Source: Phytohabitans maris (GTDB lineage: Bacteria; Actinomycetota; Actinomycetes; Mycobacteriales; Micromonosporaceae). Taken from it: a stretch of 64,000 bases of DNA. The notes below the pieces were generated by a model. That model did not search any database and was not told the DNA's origin. It saw only the letters and a program-made list of their open reading frames with translations. Shown one piece after another: positions 41,983 to 47,731 of the stretch. How positions within the stretch are numbered: position 1 is the stretch's first letter; every line of letters starts with the position of its first letter. The position numbers and the translations under genes are program-made. The stretch covers positions 1-64,000 of the forward strand of contig NZ_JAVHUY010000046.1 of assembly GCF_031085175.1 (NCBI RefSeq), given 5' to 3'.

Positions 41983-41990
41983 GCTGCTAC

Positions 41991-42938
41991 CTACCTGCCT
42001 TCAAATCTCAGGCAATTGATGATGGAGTTTTCGACGGCGTCGCTCAGTGCGTGGTCCGTGTAGTAGGCGGTGTGCGGGCTGATGAGCACGTTCGGCAGGC
42101 TCTGCAACCGCAGCAGCGCCTCGCTCTCGACGGGCTTGTTTCTGCGGTCGGCGTAGAATATTCCTTCCTCCCCTTCGAGGACGTCCAGCGCCGCTCCGCC
42201 CAGCCTGCCGCTTTCCAAGGCCGAGATGAGGGCCTCGGTATCGATAAGTGAGCCGCGTCCGGTGTTGACGAGAAAGGCACCGTGCTTCATCCGTTCGATA
42301 CGTCGACGGCTGAGGAGATGGTGCGTATCCGCGTTGAGTGGCGTATGGAGCGTCACGATGTCGCTACGCCGTAGCAGTTCGTCGAGCTGAACGTAGTCGG
42401 CCGAGGTCTTGGGACGGTTGTCACAGGCCAGTATTCGGCAGCCGAAACCCCGCAGCCGGTCCATGACGGCGGCACCGATGCGTCCCGTGCCGACGACCCC
42501 GACGGTCAGGTCGCGCAGTTCTTTCCCGCGTACCTCGTTCAGCCTGTAGTCATGGACTTCCACCCGGCGGATCATGTGCTTCGCGTTTCGCACCGCCATG
42601 AGCATCAGCATCAGCGTGTAGTCGGCCACGCTGTCGGGTGAATAGGCGACATTTTCGACGGAGATGCCGACGCTCTCGGCATACCGCAGGTCGATGTGGT
42701 TGTATCCGATGCTTCTCGTGGAGATGTACGCCACTCCGGCTCGGCTGAGCGCGAGAAGTGTGGACGTCGTGACCTGGGTTTTGTGACCGACGCTGATGCA
42801 GCGGTTTCCGGACACCAGTTCGACGTTTGCCTCAGATACCGCCGCCTCGGTGATGGTCGGGATTACCCCGAAGCGGGGCCCCATCTCTCGAAACAAGACG
42901 GCCTCGTCCTGCCCGCATCCATAAATCGTGATGCCCAT
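41991..42938 (-). CDS. vanH: D-lactate dehydrogenase VanH
   Basis: The 315-residue NAD-dependent 2-hydroxyacid dehydrogenase begins GITIYGCGQDEAVLF, closely like enterococcal VanH. It carries the nucleotide-binding VGVVGTGRIGAAVMDRLRGFG, the catalytic arginine region STRSIGYNHIDLR and the catalytic histidine in LISPHTAYYT. It reduces pyruvate to D-lactate for the VanA ligase. I chose ATG 42938 because homology starts there. ATG 43019 would add 27 serine- and arginine-rich residues and has a GGAG very close to it. vanR and vanS are not nearby. Confidence 0.9.
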   Translation of the reverse strand: MGITIYGCGQDEAVLFREMGPRFGVIPTITEAAVSEANVELVSGNRCISVGHKTQVTTSTLLALSRAGVAYISTRSIGYNHIDLRYAESVGISVENVAYSPDSVADYTLMLMLMAVRNAKHMIRRVEVHDYRLNEVRGKELRDLTVGVVGTGRIGAAVMDRLRGFGCRILACDNRPKTSADYVQLDELLRRSDIVTLHTPLNADTHHLLSRRRIERMKHGAFLVNTGRGSLIDTEALISALESGRLGGAALDVLEGEEGIFYADRRNKPVESEALLRLQSLPNVLISPHTAYYTDHALSDAVENSIINCLRFEGR

Positions 42939-43065
42939 GGTCGCGACGGTCGAGGAGGACGCGGACGCCAGCGATCGGCTGCGACGGGCCGCTGTACGCA
43001 CTGGTTCCCTGTAGGACATTTCTCCAGTCAAGGGAATGGGATGTTGCCAGCACGTATCCGGTTTT

Positions 43066-43084
43066 CGATATGCCGACGATATGC
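43066..43084 (-). promoter_or_regulatory. 11-base direct repeats in the vanH upstream region
   Basis: CGATATGC occurs at 43066-43073 and again at 43077-43084, exactly 11 bases apart, followed by the palindrome TACCGGCCGGTA. Direct repeats at one helical turn are how OmpR/PhoB-type response regulators, including VanR, bind. The site lies 128 bases upstream of ATG 42938. Whether it is a VanR site is inference. Confidence 0.4.
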
Positions 43085-43189
43085 TACCGGCCGGTAAGCT
43101 GTGGTTTGTTATGCCCACTCTCCCGGCAGCGGCCGGCGAGCGACAACGGCCCCGGGTAGATTCCACGGTCGGACGGAAGCGGAGACGGC

Positions 43190-43840
43190 ATGGTCCGGGG
43201 TTGGCACGGCTTGCTCGGCACGTTCACCGGCGTGGTGCTCCTCACGGTGGCCGTGCTGCCGCTCGCGGCGCTGGCGGTGTGGGCTCTGGCACGGCGCCGG
43301 AGTGCCACCGGCACCACGCCGGCGCGGGCATGGCGGATGTCGCTGGCCGAGGTCGGCATCGCCTACGGGACGGTGCCGTGGGTATGGATGATCCTGTTGC
43401 CGGGCGAGCAGGCCGGCGCCGTCGCTGGTCGGCTGAGCCTCGTACCGCTGCGGGATCTGCTCACGATTGTCGCCGACCGGGAGCCGCTGACGCTGACCGG
43501 CCAGGTCGTCGGCAACCTGCTGGTGTTCGCGGCGCTGGGATTCTTCGCTCCGCCGCGGTTCGCGGCGCTGGCTTCATTGCCGCGAATCCTGGCGCTCGCG
43601 GCGGGCTGCTCGGTCCTGGTCGAGACCGCCCAGTACATCCTGCGGCTGGACCGGGTGTCCTCTGTGGACGACGTACTGCTCAACGCCGCCGGCGCCGGGC
43701 TGGCCGCACTGGCGTCGCGCCGCTGGTGGCGTGCTACGCCGGACGGGACCCGATGGGCGCGGCGCAACCGGCCGCCGGCGCCGTACCCCGCAGGAAGCAA
43801 CCATCCGGAACCGGTCGCTCACCGGCCAGAGCCGCGGTAG
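43190..43840 (+). CDS. VanZ-like family membrane protein
   Basis: The 216-residue protein has four to five hydrophobic segments and the VanZ-type phrases GNLLVFAALGFFAPP, SVLVETAQYILRLDRVSSVDDVLLNAAGA. That last phrase is the best conserved signature of the family. VanZ itself gives low-level teicoplanin resistance; most relatives have no known role. It is divergent from vanHAX, with a shared upstream region of about 250 bases. The charged, proline-rich C-terminal tail is not part of the domain. Confidence 0.8.
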   Translation: MVRGWHGLLGTFTGVVLLTVAVLPLAALAVWALARRRSATGTTPARAWRMSLAEVGIAYGTVPWVWMILLPGEQAGAVAGRLSLVPLRDLLTIVADREPLTLTGQVVGNLLVFAALGFFAPPRFAALASLPRILALAAGCSVLVETAQYILRLDRVSSVDDVLLNAAGAGLAALASRRWWRATPDGTRWARRNRPPAPYPAGSNHPEPVAHRPEPR

Positions 43841-43910
43841 CCGCAGGCTGTACGCGGCCGGGATGGGGCCGCCGCGCGCGATGGCGGAATAGCCGGAGCC
43901 GAAAAGGCGG

Positions 43911-43940
43911 TTGACCCTTCTGGACGCGCGCCCTTACCGT
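43911..43940 (+). promoter_or_regulatory. Promoter candidate at the head of the tRNA array region
   Basis: TTGACC (43911-43916) and TACCGT (43935-43940) lie 18 bases apart, just before the small ORF at 43980. This is the only sigma70-like pair I see between the VanZ gene and the first tRNA gene, so it may also feed the array by read-through. Confidence 0.45.
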
Positions 43941-43979
43941 AAGAACACAAGGCACCAACGACCTGAGGAGTTACCGGCG

Positions 43980-44108
43980 ATGTTGTGGCACACCTCATCG
44001 AAACCGCAGCGGCACACGCTGTTCGGTGTCGCTGGCGTGCCCTGTGCCGAGCGACTCACCGACGTGACCGCCAGCGACAAGGCGAGCCTGGGCCCACGGC
44101 GGACGTAA
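43980..44108 (+). CDS. Small 42-residue open reading frame before the tRNA array
   Basis: The ATG at 43980 follows GAGGAG at nine bases. The product is basic, with one cysteine (MLWHTSSKPQRHTLFGVAGV then PCAERLTDVTASDK). It has promoter-like boxes 40-69 bases upstream and a terminator 20 bases downstream, which makes a real transcription unit plausible. No family is recognised. It could be a leader peptide for the array. Confidence 0.45.
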   Translation: MLWHTSSKPQRHTLFGVAGVPCAERLTDVTASDKASLGPRRT

Positions 44109-44127
44109 GCGCGACAGACAGCGCGAG

Positions 44128-44163
44128 CGCCGCCCACCCAGACAAGGGACCGGGCGGCGTTTT
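44128..44163 (+). terminator. Hairpin terminator between the small ORF and tRNA-Trp
   Basis: CGCCGCCC (44128-44135) pairs with GGGCGGCG (44152-44159), and TTTT follows. It ends 24 bases before the first tRNA gene. If it works as an attenuator it could set read-through into the array. Confidence 0.65.
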
Positions 44164-44186
44164 CGTTACTGCACAACCTTTTTCCT

Positions 44187-44259
44187 AGGGGCGTGGCGCA
44201 ACTGGCAGCGCAGCGGCCTCCAAAACCGCCGGTTGCAGGTTCGAGTCCTGCCGCCCCTG
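44187..44259 (+). tRNA. tRNA-Trp (CCA)
   Basis: Acceptor AGGGGCG/CGCCCCT with discriminator G; anticodon loop CTCCAAA; T-loop TTCGAGT. This is the first gene of the array and lies outside the 17-bp inverted repeat that brackets the others. No CCA is encoded. Confidence 0.93.
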
Positions 44260-44302
44260 CTTCGCCCTGGGCTCGCCCGGTATGGCGTCGATGGTTGAGA
44301 AC

Positions 44303-44319
44303 TCCACAGTGGATGGCAT
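44303..44319 (+). repeat. Left copy of a 17-bp inverted repeat bracketing the tRNA array
   Basis: TCCACAGTGGATGGCAT here is the exact reverse complement of 47927-47943. The two copies enclose 23 of the 24 tRNA genes, the HNH gene and the rtcB fragment. Confidence 0.8.
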
Positions 44320-44329
44320 ACACACGATG

Positions 44330-44367
44330 CCCGGCCGGCCAGCGGAGGAATCCGTTGGCCGGCCGGG
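44330..44367 (+). repeat. Strong hairpin between tRNA-Trp and tRNA-Glu
   Basis: CCCGGCCGGCCA (44330-44341) pairs perfectly with TGGCCGGCCGGG (44356-44367). CGGA/TCCG in the loop can extend the stem. No T tract follows, so processing or protection of the precursor is more likely than termination. Confidence 0.7.
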
Positions 44368-44405
44368 TGGTTCGGGAGCGACCGGACCCGGTTTGGGGTT
44401 TTCCG

Positions 44406-44471
44406 TTCGATCCGGGGGAAGGGCGCTCGGCGGCGGGATTCGATCCGGGGGAAGGGCGCTCGGCGGCGGGA
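44406..44471 (+). repeat. Tandem duplication of a 33-base unit within the array
   Basis: A 33-base unit beginning TTCGATCCGGGGGAAGGGCG occurs twice without a gap (44406-44438 and 44439-44471). It starts like a tRNA T-arm and may derive from a lost tRNA gene. Confidence 0.75.
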
Positions 44472-44515
44472 GAGGACAAGCCATGCCGGTTCAGGACCGG
44501 GACCGCTGCCGTCAT

Positions 44516-44588
44516 GGGCCGTTGGAGCAGCGGGTAGCTCACCTCGTTCTCAGCGAGGAGGTGGCCGGTTCGAGACCGGCACGGCCCA
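44516..44588 (+). tRNA. tRNA-Glu (CTC)
   Basis: Acceptor GGGCCGT/ACGGCCC with discriminator A; anticodon stem CCTCG/CGAGG with loop TTCTCAG; T-arm GCCGG-TTCGAGA-CCGGC. No CCA is encoded; the next tRNA gene starts three bases later. Confidence 0.92.
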
Positions 44589-44591
44589 CAT

Positions 44592-44664
44592 GCGGATCTG
44601 GTGAGGCTGGTGCTCACGTCGCTCTTCCAAAGCGAAGACGCGGGTTCGATCCCCGCGGTCCGCT
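44592..44664 (+). tRNA. tRNA-Gly (TCC)
   Basis: Acceptor GCGGATC/GGTCCGC with one G-T pair; anticodon loop CTTCCAA on stem TCGCT/AGCGA; discriminator T followed by an encoded CCA (44665-44667). Confidence 0.9.
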
Positions 44665-44707
44665 CCATTGAGGACTCAGCTTGGCACGACGAGGAAAGGA
44701 GGATCCG

Positions 44708-45148
44708 GTGGACGTCCTGGTCATCAACGCCGACCTCGGCCCGCTCCACCGGGTCAGTCTCCGGCACGCCGTACGCATGCTCGTGCGGCGTGTCGCCGAG
44801 GTCCACGAAGCCCAGCCCGACCGGCTGATCGGCGTCTACCCGGTCCCCACGGTCGTGCGGCTGGTCCGGTACGTGGTCACGAAGTGGCGGTACACCGCCG
44901 GCCCGGCCTGGTCTCGGCCGGGTGTGCTGGCCCGCGACGACCGCCGCTGCGGGTACTGCGACGGGCACGCCACGACCGTCGACCACATCCTGCCCCGCTC
45001 CCGCGGCGGCAGGAACACCTGGTCCAACACCATCGCCGCGTGCGATGGCTGCAACCAGCGCAAGGGCGACCGCACCCCCGCCGAGGCCGGGATGCGGTTG
45101 CGGTTCGAGCCGGCGACCCCGACGTGGGCGTCGCTCGCGGTGCGCTGA
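44708..45148 (+). CDS. HNH endonuclease embedded in the tRNA array
   Basis: The 146-residue protein starts at GTG 44708 after a strong GGAAAGGAGG. The C-terminal half is a zinc-stabilised HNH domain: RRCGYCDGHATTVDHILPRS then WSNTIAACDGCNQRKGDRTP. It has paired CxxC ligands, the catalytic DH and the NxxxxC-x-x-CNxxKG ending. The N-terminal part (DVLVINADLGPLHRVSLRHAVRML) is typical of actinobacterial and phage HNH proteins whose genes often sit among tRNA genes. It could be a homing endonuclease spreading the array, or an antiphage or RNA-processing enzyme. It ends 37 bases before tRNA-Gln. Confidence 0.85.
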   Translation: MDVLVINADLGPLHRVSLRHAVRMLVRRVAEVHEAQPDRLIGVYPVPTVVRLVRYVVTKWRYTAGPAWSRPGVLARDDRRCGYCDGHATTVDHILPRSRGGRNTWSNTIAACDGCNQRKGDRTPAEAGMRLRFEPATPTWASLAVR

Positions 45149-45185
45149 TGACGCGGCCGGCGTACCTCTCTCCGCCGGCCGCCTT

Positions 45186-45259
45186 TGGGAGCTGGTGCAA
45201 TCTGGCAGCACGTCCGGCTCTGAACCGGAAGGTTGGAGGTTCGAATCCTCCGCTCCCAG
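45186..45259 (+). tRNA. tRNA-Gln (CTG)
   Basis: Acceptor TGGGAGC/GCTCCCA with discriminator G; anticodon stem TCCGG/CCGGA with loop CTCTGAA; T-loop TTCGAAT. No CCA is encoded. Confidence 0.92.
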
Positions 45260-45265
45260 CAACAT

Positions 45266-45348
45266 GTCCCTGTGGCGGAACGGTAGACGCGCTAGCTTGA
45301 GGTGCTAGTGCCCTTCGGGGCGTGCGGGTTCGACTCCCGCCTCGGACA
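45266..45348 (+). tRNA. tRNA-Leu (GAG), acceptor stem with two mismatches
   Basis: This is class II in shape, with a long variable arm (TGCCC-TTC-GGGGCG). Anticodon stem CTAGC/GCTAG with loop TTGAGGT; T-arm GCGGG-TTCGACT-CCCGC. In the acceptor GTCCCTG faces CTCGGAC, leaving mismatches at pairs 5-68 and 6-67, so the gene may be decaying. Confidence 0.85.
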
Positions 45349-45354
45349 CAACTC

Positions 45355-45426
45355 GCCGACGAAGCACAACGGGTTGTGCCCCGGTCTTGTAAACCGGTGG
45401 ACCCAGTTCGAGCCTGGGCGTCGGCT
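45355..45426 (+). tRNA. tRNA-Thr (TGT)
   Basis: Acceptor GCCGACG/CGTCGGC; anticodon stem CCGGT/ACCGG with loop CTTGTAA; discriminator T followed by an encoded CCA (45427-45429). Position 8 is A instead of the usual T. Confidence 0.9.
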
Positions 45427-45430
45427 CCAT

Positions 45431-45502
45431 GCCAGCGCAGCACGACGGGTGGTGCACCGCATTCGTAACGCGGCGGATCCGGTTCGAGCCCGGACGCTGG
45501 CT
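45431..45502 (+). tRNA. tRNA-Thr (CGT)
   Basis: Acceptor GCCAGCG/CGCTGGC; anticodon loop TTCGTAA on stem CCGCA/CGCGG with one mismatch; T-loop TTCGAGC. Close in sequence to the preceding tRNA-Thr, so probably a duplicate with a changed anticodon. No CCA. Confidence 0.87.
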
Positions 45503-45507
45503 CTCAC

Positions 45508-45576
45508 GGGCGACGCACAGGTGTGCAGCGCTGCCTTGCAAGCAGCGCCTGCTCGGTTCGATACCGAGGTTGTCCA
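45508..45576 (+). tRNA. tRNA-Ala (TGC) with very short D-arm
   Basis: Anticodon stem GCTGC/GCAGC with loop CTTGCAA; acceptor GGGCGAC/GTTGTCC with two wobble pairs; discriminator A and encoded CCA (45577-45579). The D-arm GCAC-AGGT-GTGC has a four-base loop, so the gene is only 69 bases. Confidence 0.8.
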
Positions 45577-45580
45577 CCAT

Positions 45581-45654
45581 GCCCGGGTAGCCCAACGGCA
45601 GGAGGCAGCCGGTTCAGAGCCGGCACAGTGCGCGTTCGAATCGCGCTCCGGGTA
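45581..45654 (+). tRNA. tRNA with leucine anticodon CAG but class I (short variable loop) shape
   Basis: Acceptor GCCCGGG/TCCGGGT; anticodon stem GCCGG/CCGGC with loop TTCAGAG; variable loop of only five bases (ACAGT); T-arm GCGCG-TTCGAAT-CGCGC; discriminator A. Cellular leucine tRNAs have a long variable arm; this one does not. Confidence 0.82.
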
Positions 45655-45659
45655 CGCAT

Positions 45660-45733
45660 GCCTCGTCGGTCCAGCGGAGTGGACGCCGCCCTGTCAAGGC
45701 GGAGATGCGCGGGTTCGAATCCCGTACGAGGCG
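45660..45733 (+). tRNA. tRNA-Asp (GTC)
   Basis: Acceptor GCCTCGT/ACGAGGC; anticodon stem CCGCC/GGCGG with loop CTGTCAA; T-loop TTCGAAT; discriminator G. No CCA. Confidence 0.93.
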
Positions 45734-45774
45734 CGTCAAGCGATCGCAACAGCCGACCACAGGAGGCGCCGACC

Positions 45775-46501
45775 ATGGGATTCGACCCGCTGCCGGGCAC
45801 GAGGGCGCCCGTGCGGGTCTGGACCGACCCGTACAGCATCGAGCCGCAGGCCGCCCAGCAGCTACGCAACATCGGCAGCCTGCCCTGGGTCGAGGGCGTC
45901 GCGGTCATGCCCGACGTCCATTTCGGCAAGGGCGCCACTGTCGGCTCGGTGATCGCCATGCGTCAGGCCATCTCGCCGGCCGCCGTCGGCGTCGACATCG
46001 GCTGCGGGATGTCCGCGGTCCGCACGTCGCTCACCGCGACCGAGCTGCCCGATGACCTCGGCCCGCTGCGTACCGCCGTCGAGGCCGCGATCCCGGTTGG
46101 TTTCGCCCAGCGCGACAGCGCCGTCGACCCACGCCGGATCCGTGGTCTCGAGCAGGCCGGCTGGGAAGCGTTCTGGCGGCAGTTCGGCACCCTCGACGAT
46201 GGCGTGGCCAAGCTTGAGGGACGAGCCCACACCCAGATGGGCACCCTCGGCGGCGGCAACCATTTCATCGAGGTCTGCGTCGAGCAGGACAGCCCTGACG
46301 ACCGGGTGTGGCTGATGCTGCACTCCGGTTCGCGAAACATCGGCAAGGAACTCGCCGAGCGGCACATGGCCGTCGCGCGAGGCCTGCCGCACAACGCGGA
46401 TCTGCCGGACCGGGACCTGGCCGTGTTCCTGGCCGGCACGCCGCAGATGGCCGCGTACCAGCGGGACCTGTGGTGGGCCCAGGAGTACGCCCGCCGGAAT
46501 A
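45775..46501 (+). pseudogene. rtcB: RtcB RNA ligase, truncated after about 242 residues
   Basis: ATG 45775 follows AGGAGG. The first 242 residues are RtcB: MPDVHFGKGATVGSVI, VGVDIGCGM (metal-binding Asp and Cys), GTLGGGNHFIEV, HSGSRNIGKELA and AQEYARRNR. RtcB joins 3'-phosphate or 2',3'-cyclic-phosphate RNA ends to 5'-OH ends and repairs cleaved tRNAs. Family members run to about 400-480 residues. At about 46501 homology stops and the frame runs into tRNA-Ser, so the C-terminal half is missing, including the histidine that takes GMP. The product cannot ligate. Whether a full copy exists elsewhere in the genome cannot be seen. Confidence 0.88.
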
Positions 46502-46522
46502 GGTCTCCGGGCGCCGCCCTCT

Positions 46523-46605
46523 GGAGAGTTCGCCATCGGCAAGGCAAGCGGGTTGCTAACCCGTCGCGGGTCACACCGTTCGGGGTTCGAGTCCCCGACT
46601 CTCCG
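46523..46605 (+). tRNA. tRNA-Ser (GCT)
   Basis: Class II with a long variable arm. Acceptor GGAGAGT/ACTCTCC, anticodon loop TTGCTAA, T-arm CGGGG-TTCGAGT-CCCCG, discriminator G. It begins about 21 bases after RtcB homology stops. Confidence 0.88.
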
Positions 46606-46613
46606 CTCCTCCC

Positions 46614-46682
46614 GTCGTCGCCCAGGTGGAAAGGGCGTCGCTCTGGGGCGAAGAAGCCGTCGGTTCGCATCCGGCTACCCCG
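46614..46682 (+). tRNA. Degenerate tRNA-Pro-like gene
   Basis: A D-arm-like GCCC/GGGC, an anticodon-like arm with CTCTGGGG (eight bases, containing TGG) between GTCG and CGAAG, and a T-arm GTCGG-TTCGCAT-CCGGC are recognisable. The 5' end cannot pair with TACCCCG to form an acceptor stem. Probably a tRNA pseudogene. Confidence 0.35.
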
Positions 46683-46688
46683 ACTCAA

Positions 46689-46762
46689 CGGGCTGTGGCG
46701 CAGTTTGGTAGCGCACCGCGTTCGGGACGCGGAGGTCATCGGTTCAAATCCGGTCAGCCCGA
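46689..46762 (+). tRNA. tRNA-Pro (CGG)
   Basis: Acceptor CGGGCTG/CAGCCCG; anticodon stem CCGCG/CGCGG with loop TTCGGGA; T-loop TTCAAAT; discriminator A. No CCA. Confidence 0.93.
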
Positions 46763-46766
46763 CTGT

Positions 46767-46850
46767 GGAAGGTACCGGCCCGTGGGGGCCAGCCGGCCTC
46801 GAAAGCCGGAGGCGCCGGAAACGGCGGGCGTTCGACTCGTCTACCTTCCG
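46767..46850 (+). tRNA. tRNA-Ser (CGA)
   Basis: Class II. Acceptor GGAAGGT/ACCTTCC, anticodon stem CCGGC/GCCGG with loop CTCGAAA, long variable arm, T-stem rich in G-T pairs, discriminator G. The 180 bases after it hold no further gene that I can support. Confidence 0.88.
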
Positions 46851-47030
46851 CCAGCGATTGCCGGCCGGTTCTGGCTACCTCGGCCCAACGACGAGCGGTC
46901 GCCGTCGCTTCATCGACGCTCGCGCCAGGCCAGGTCCATTCATCGTTACGCAGCCGTCGCCGTGCATGATGCCGGCGACTCAGGCCCGGTCAAGCTCAGA
47001 GGGCATGCACAGAAGCATACCTTCCGCCAT

Positions 47031-47101
47031 GCGCCGTTAGCTGAGTGGTTTAGCCGCCGACTCTTAATCGGCAGACGAAGGTTCGATTCCTTCACGGCGT
47101 A
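47031..47101 (+). tRNA. tRNA-Lys (CTT)
   Basis: Acceptor GCGCCGT/ACGGCGT; anticodon stem GCCGA/TCGGC with loop CTCTTAA; T-arm GAAGG-TTCGATT-CCTTC. Four-base variable loop, 71 bases in all; discriminator A. Confidence 0.9.
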
Positions 47102-47144
47102 CGATTCACGATCGCGGCATGTGCGCTGGCTGGATGCCGCACCA

Positions 47145-47182
47145 TTTCCTCCCGCCAGCTCAATTTCCTCCCGCTAGCTCAA
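47145..47182 (+). repeat. 19-base tandem duplication covering the 5' end of tRNA-Arg(CCT)
   Basis: TTTCCTCCCGCCAGCTCAA (47145-47163) is followed directly by TTTCCTCCCGCTAGCTCAA (47164-47182), which contains the real acceptor 5' strand and D-arm start of the next tRNA. One base differs. It shows local slippage in the array. Confidence 0.8.
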
Positions 47183-47239
47183 TGGAGAGAGCACCCGCGT
47201 CCTAAGCGGTCGGTCAGGGTTCGACTCCTGGGCGGGAGA
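47168..47239 (+). tRNA. tRNA-Arg (CCT)
   Basis: Acceptor CTCCCGC/GCGGGAG; anticodon loop GTCCTAA on stem CCCGC/GCGGT with one mismatch; T-loop TTCGACT with a weak T stem; discriminator A. Confidence 0.85.
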
Positions 47240-47256
47240 CTTCCGGCCACCGCTAC

Positions 47257-47329
47257 GTCCCGATGGTCCAGCTGGCAGGGCGCCGCCTCGACACGGCGGA
47301 GATCGGCGGTTCGATTCCGTCTCGGGGCA
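47257..47329 (+). tRNA. tRNA-Val (GAC) with C33
   Basis: Acceptor GTCCCGA/TCGGGGC; D-stem GTCC/GGGC; anticodon stem CCGCC/GGCGG with loop TCGACAC. Position 33 is C rather than the near-universal T. T-loop TTCGATT, discriminator A. Confidence 0.8.
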
Positions 47330-47334
47330 CGCTT

Positions 47335-47405
47335 CGCGCGTTCGGCTATGGGTAGGCTCTCGTCCTTTCAAGTCGGGGAAACGGGTTCGAGTCCCGTACG
47401 CGCGA
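47335..47405 (+). tRNA. tRNA-Glu (TTC)
   Basis: Acceptor CGCGCGT/ACGCGCG; anticodon loop CTTTCAA on a stem with one mismatch; T-arm ACGGG-TTCGAGT-CCCGT; discriminator A and encoded CCA (47406-47408). Confidence 0.85.
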
Positions 47406-47409
47406 CCAT

Positions 47410-47481
47410 TCCGATGTCGCCCAACAGGCAGGGCCCGCGGCTGTTAACCGCGTGATCCCGGTTCGAATCCGGGCGTCGGAG
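47410..47481 (+). tRNA. tRNA-Asn (GTT)
   Basis: Acceptor TCCGATG/CGTCGGA; anticodon stem CGCGG/CCGCG with loop CTGTTAA; T-arm CCCGG-TTCGAAT-CCGGG; discriminator G. Confidence 0.92.
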
Positions 47482-47497
47482 CGATGGAGGGGCCGGC

Positions 47498-47573
47498 GCG
47501 CGCGCAGCCCATCTGGTTGGTGGGACCTGGCTTATATCCAGGCTGTGGTCGAGTTCGATTCGCACGCGGCGCA
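47498..47573 (+). tRNA. tRNA-Ile-like (TAT), imperfect acceptor and T stems
   Basis: Perfect anticodon stem CCTGG/CCAGG with loop CTTATAT gives anticodon TAT, which would read AUA. D-stem CCCA/TGGG is good. The acceptor (GCGCGCG against GCGGCGC) and T stem pair only partly, so it may be decayed or edited. Confidence 0.55.
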
Positions 47574-47582
47574 CGCCGCGAT

Positions 47583-47654
47583 GCCTGTGTAGCTCAGCGG
47601 GAGAGCGCCGCTCTTACAAAGCGGAGGCCGGGGGTTCGACACCCTCCTCAGGCA
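47583..47654 (+). tRNA. tRNA-Val (TAC)
   Basis: Acceptor GCCTGTG/CTCAGGC with one mismatch; anticodon stem CCGCT/AGCGG with loop CTTACAA; T-loop TTCGACA; discriminator A. Confidence 0.9.
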
Positions 47655-47656
47655 CT

Positions 47657-47727
47657 GTGGCTGTAGCTCAGTGGTAGAGCGTCAGGTCGTGGCCCTGAAG
47701 GCGCCGGTTCGACTCCGGCCAGTCACC
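47657..47727 (+). tRNA. tRNA-His (GTG) with C33
   Basis: Acceptor GTGGCTG/CAGTCAC; anticodon stem TCAGG/CCTGA with loop TCGTGGC (C at position 33); discriminator C and encoded CCA (47728-47730). The base before position 1 is T, so G-1 would have to be added. Confidence 0.87.
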
Positions 47728-47731
47728 CCAT

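Noticed and set aside
44406-44471. Two short direct repeats considered as a CRISPR array
   Set aside because: The two 33-base units are directly adjacent with no spacers, and no cas genes are in the window.
46851-47030. Possible further tRNA (an arm CGTCG-CTTCAT-CGACG with CAT in the loop)
   Set aside because: No acceptor stem, D-arm or T-arm could be paired around it, and the loop has only six bases.
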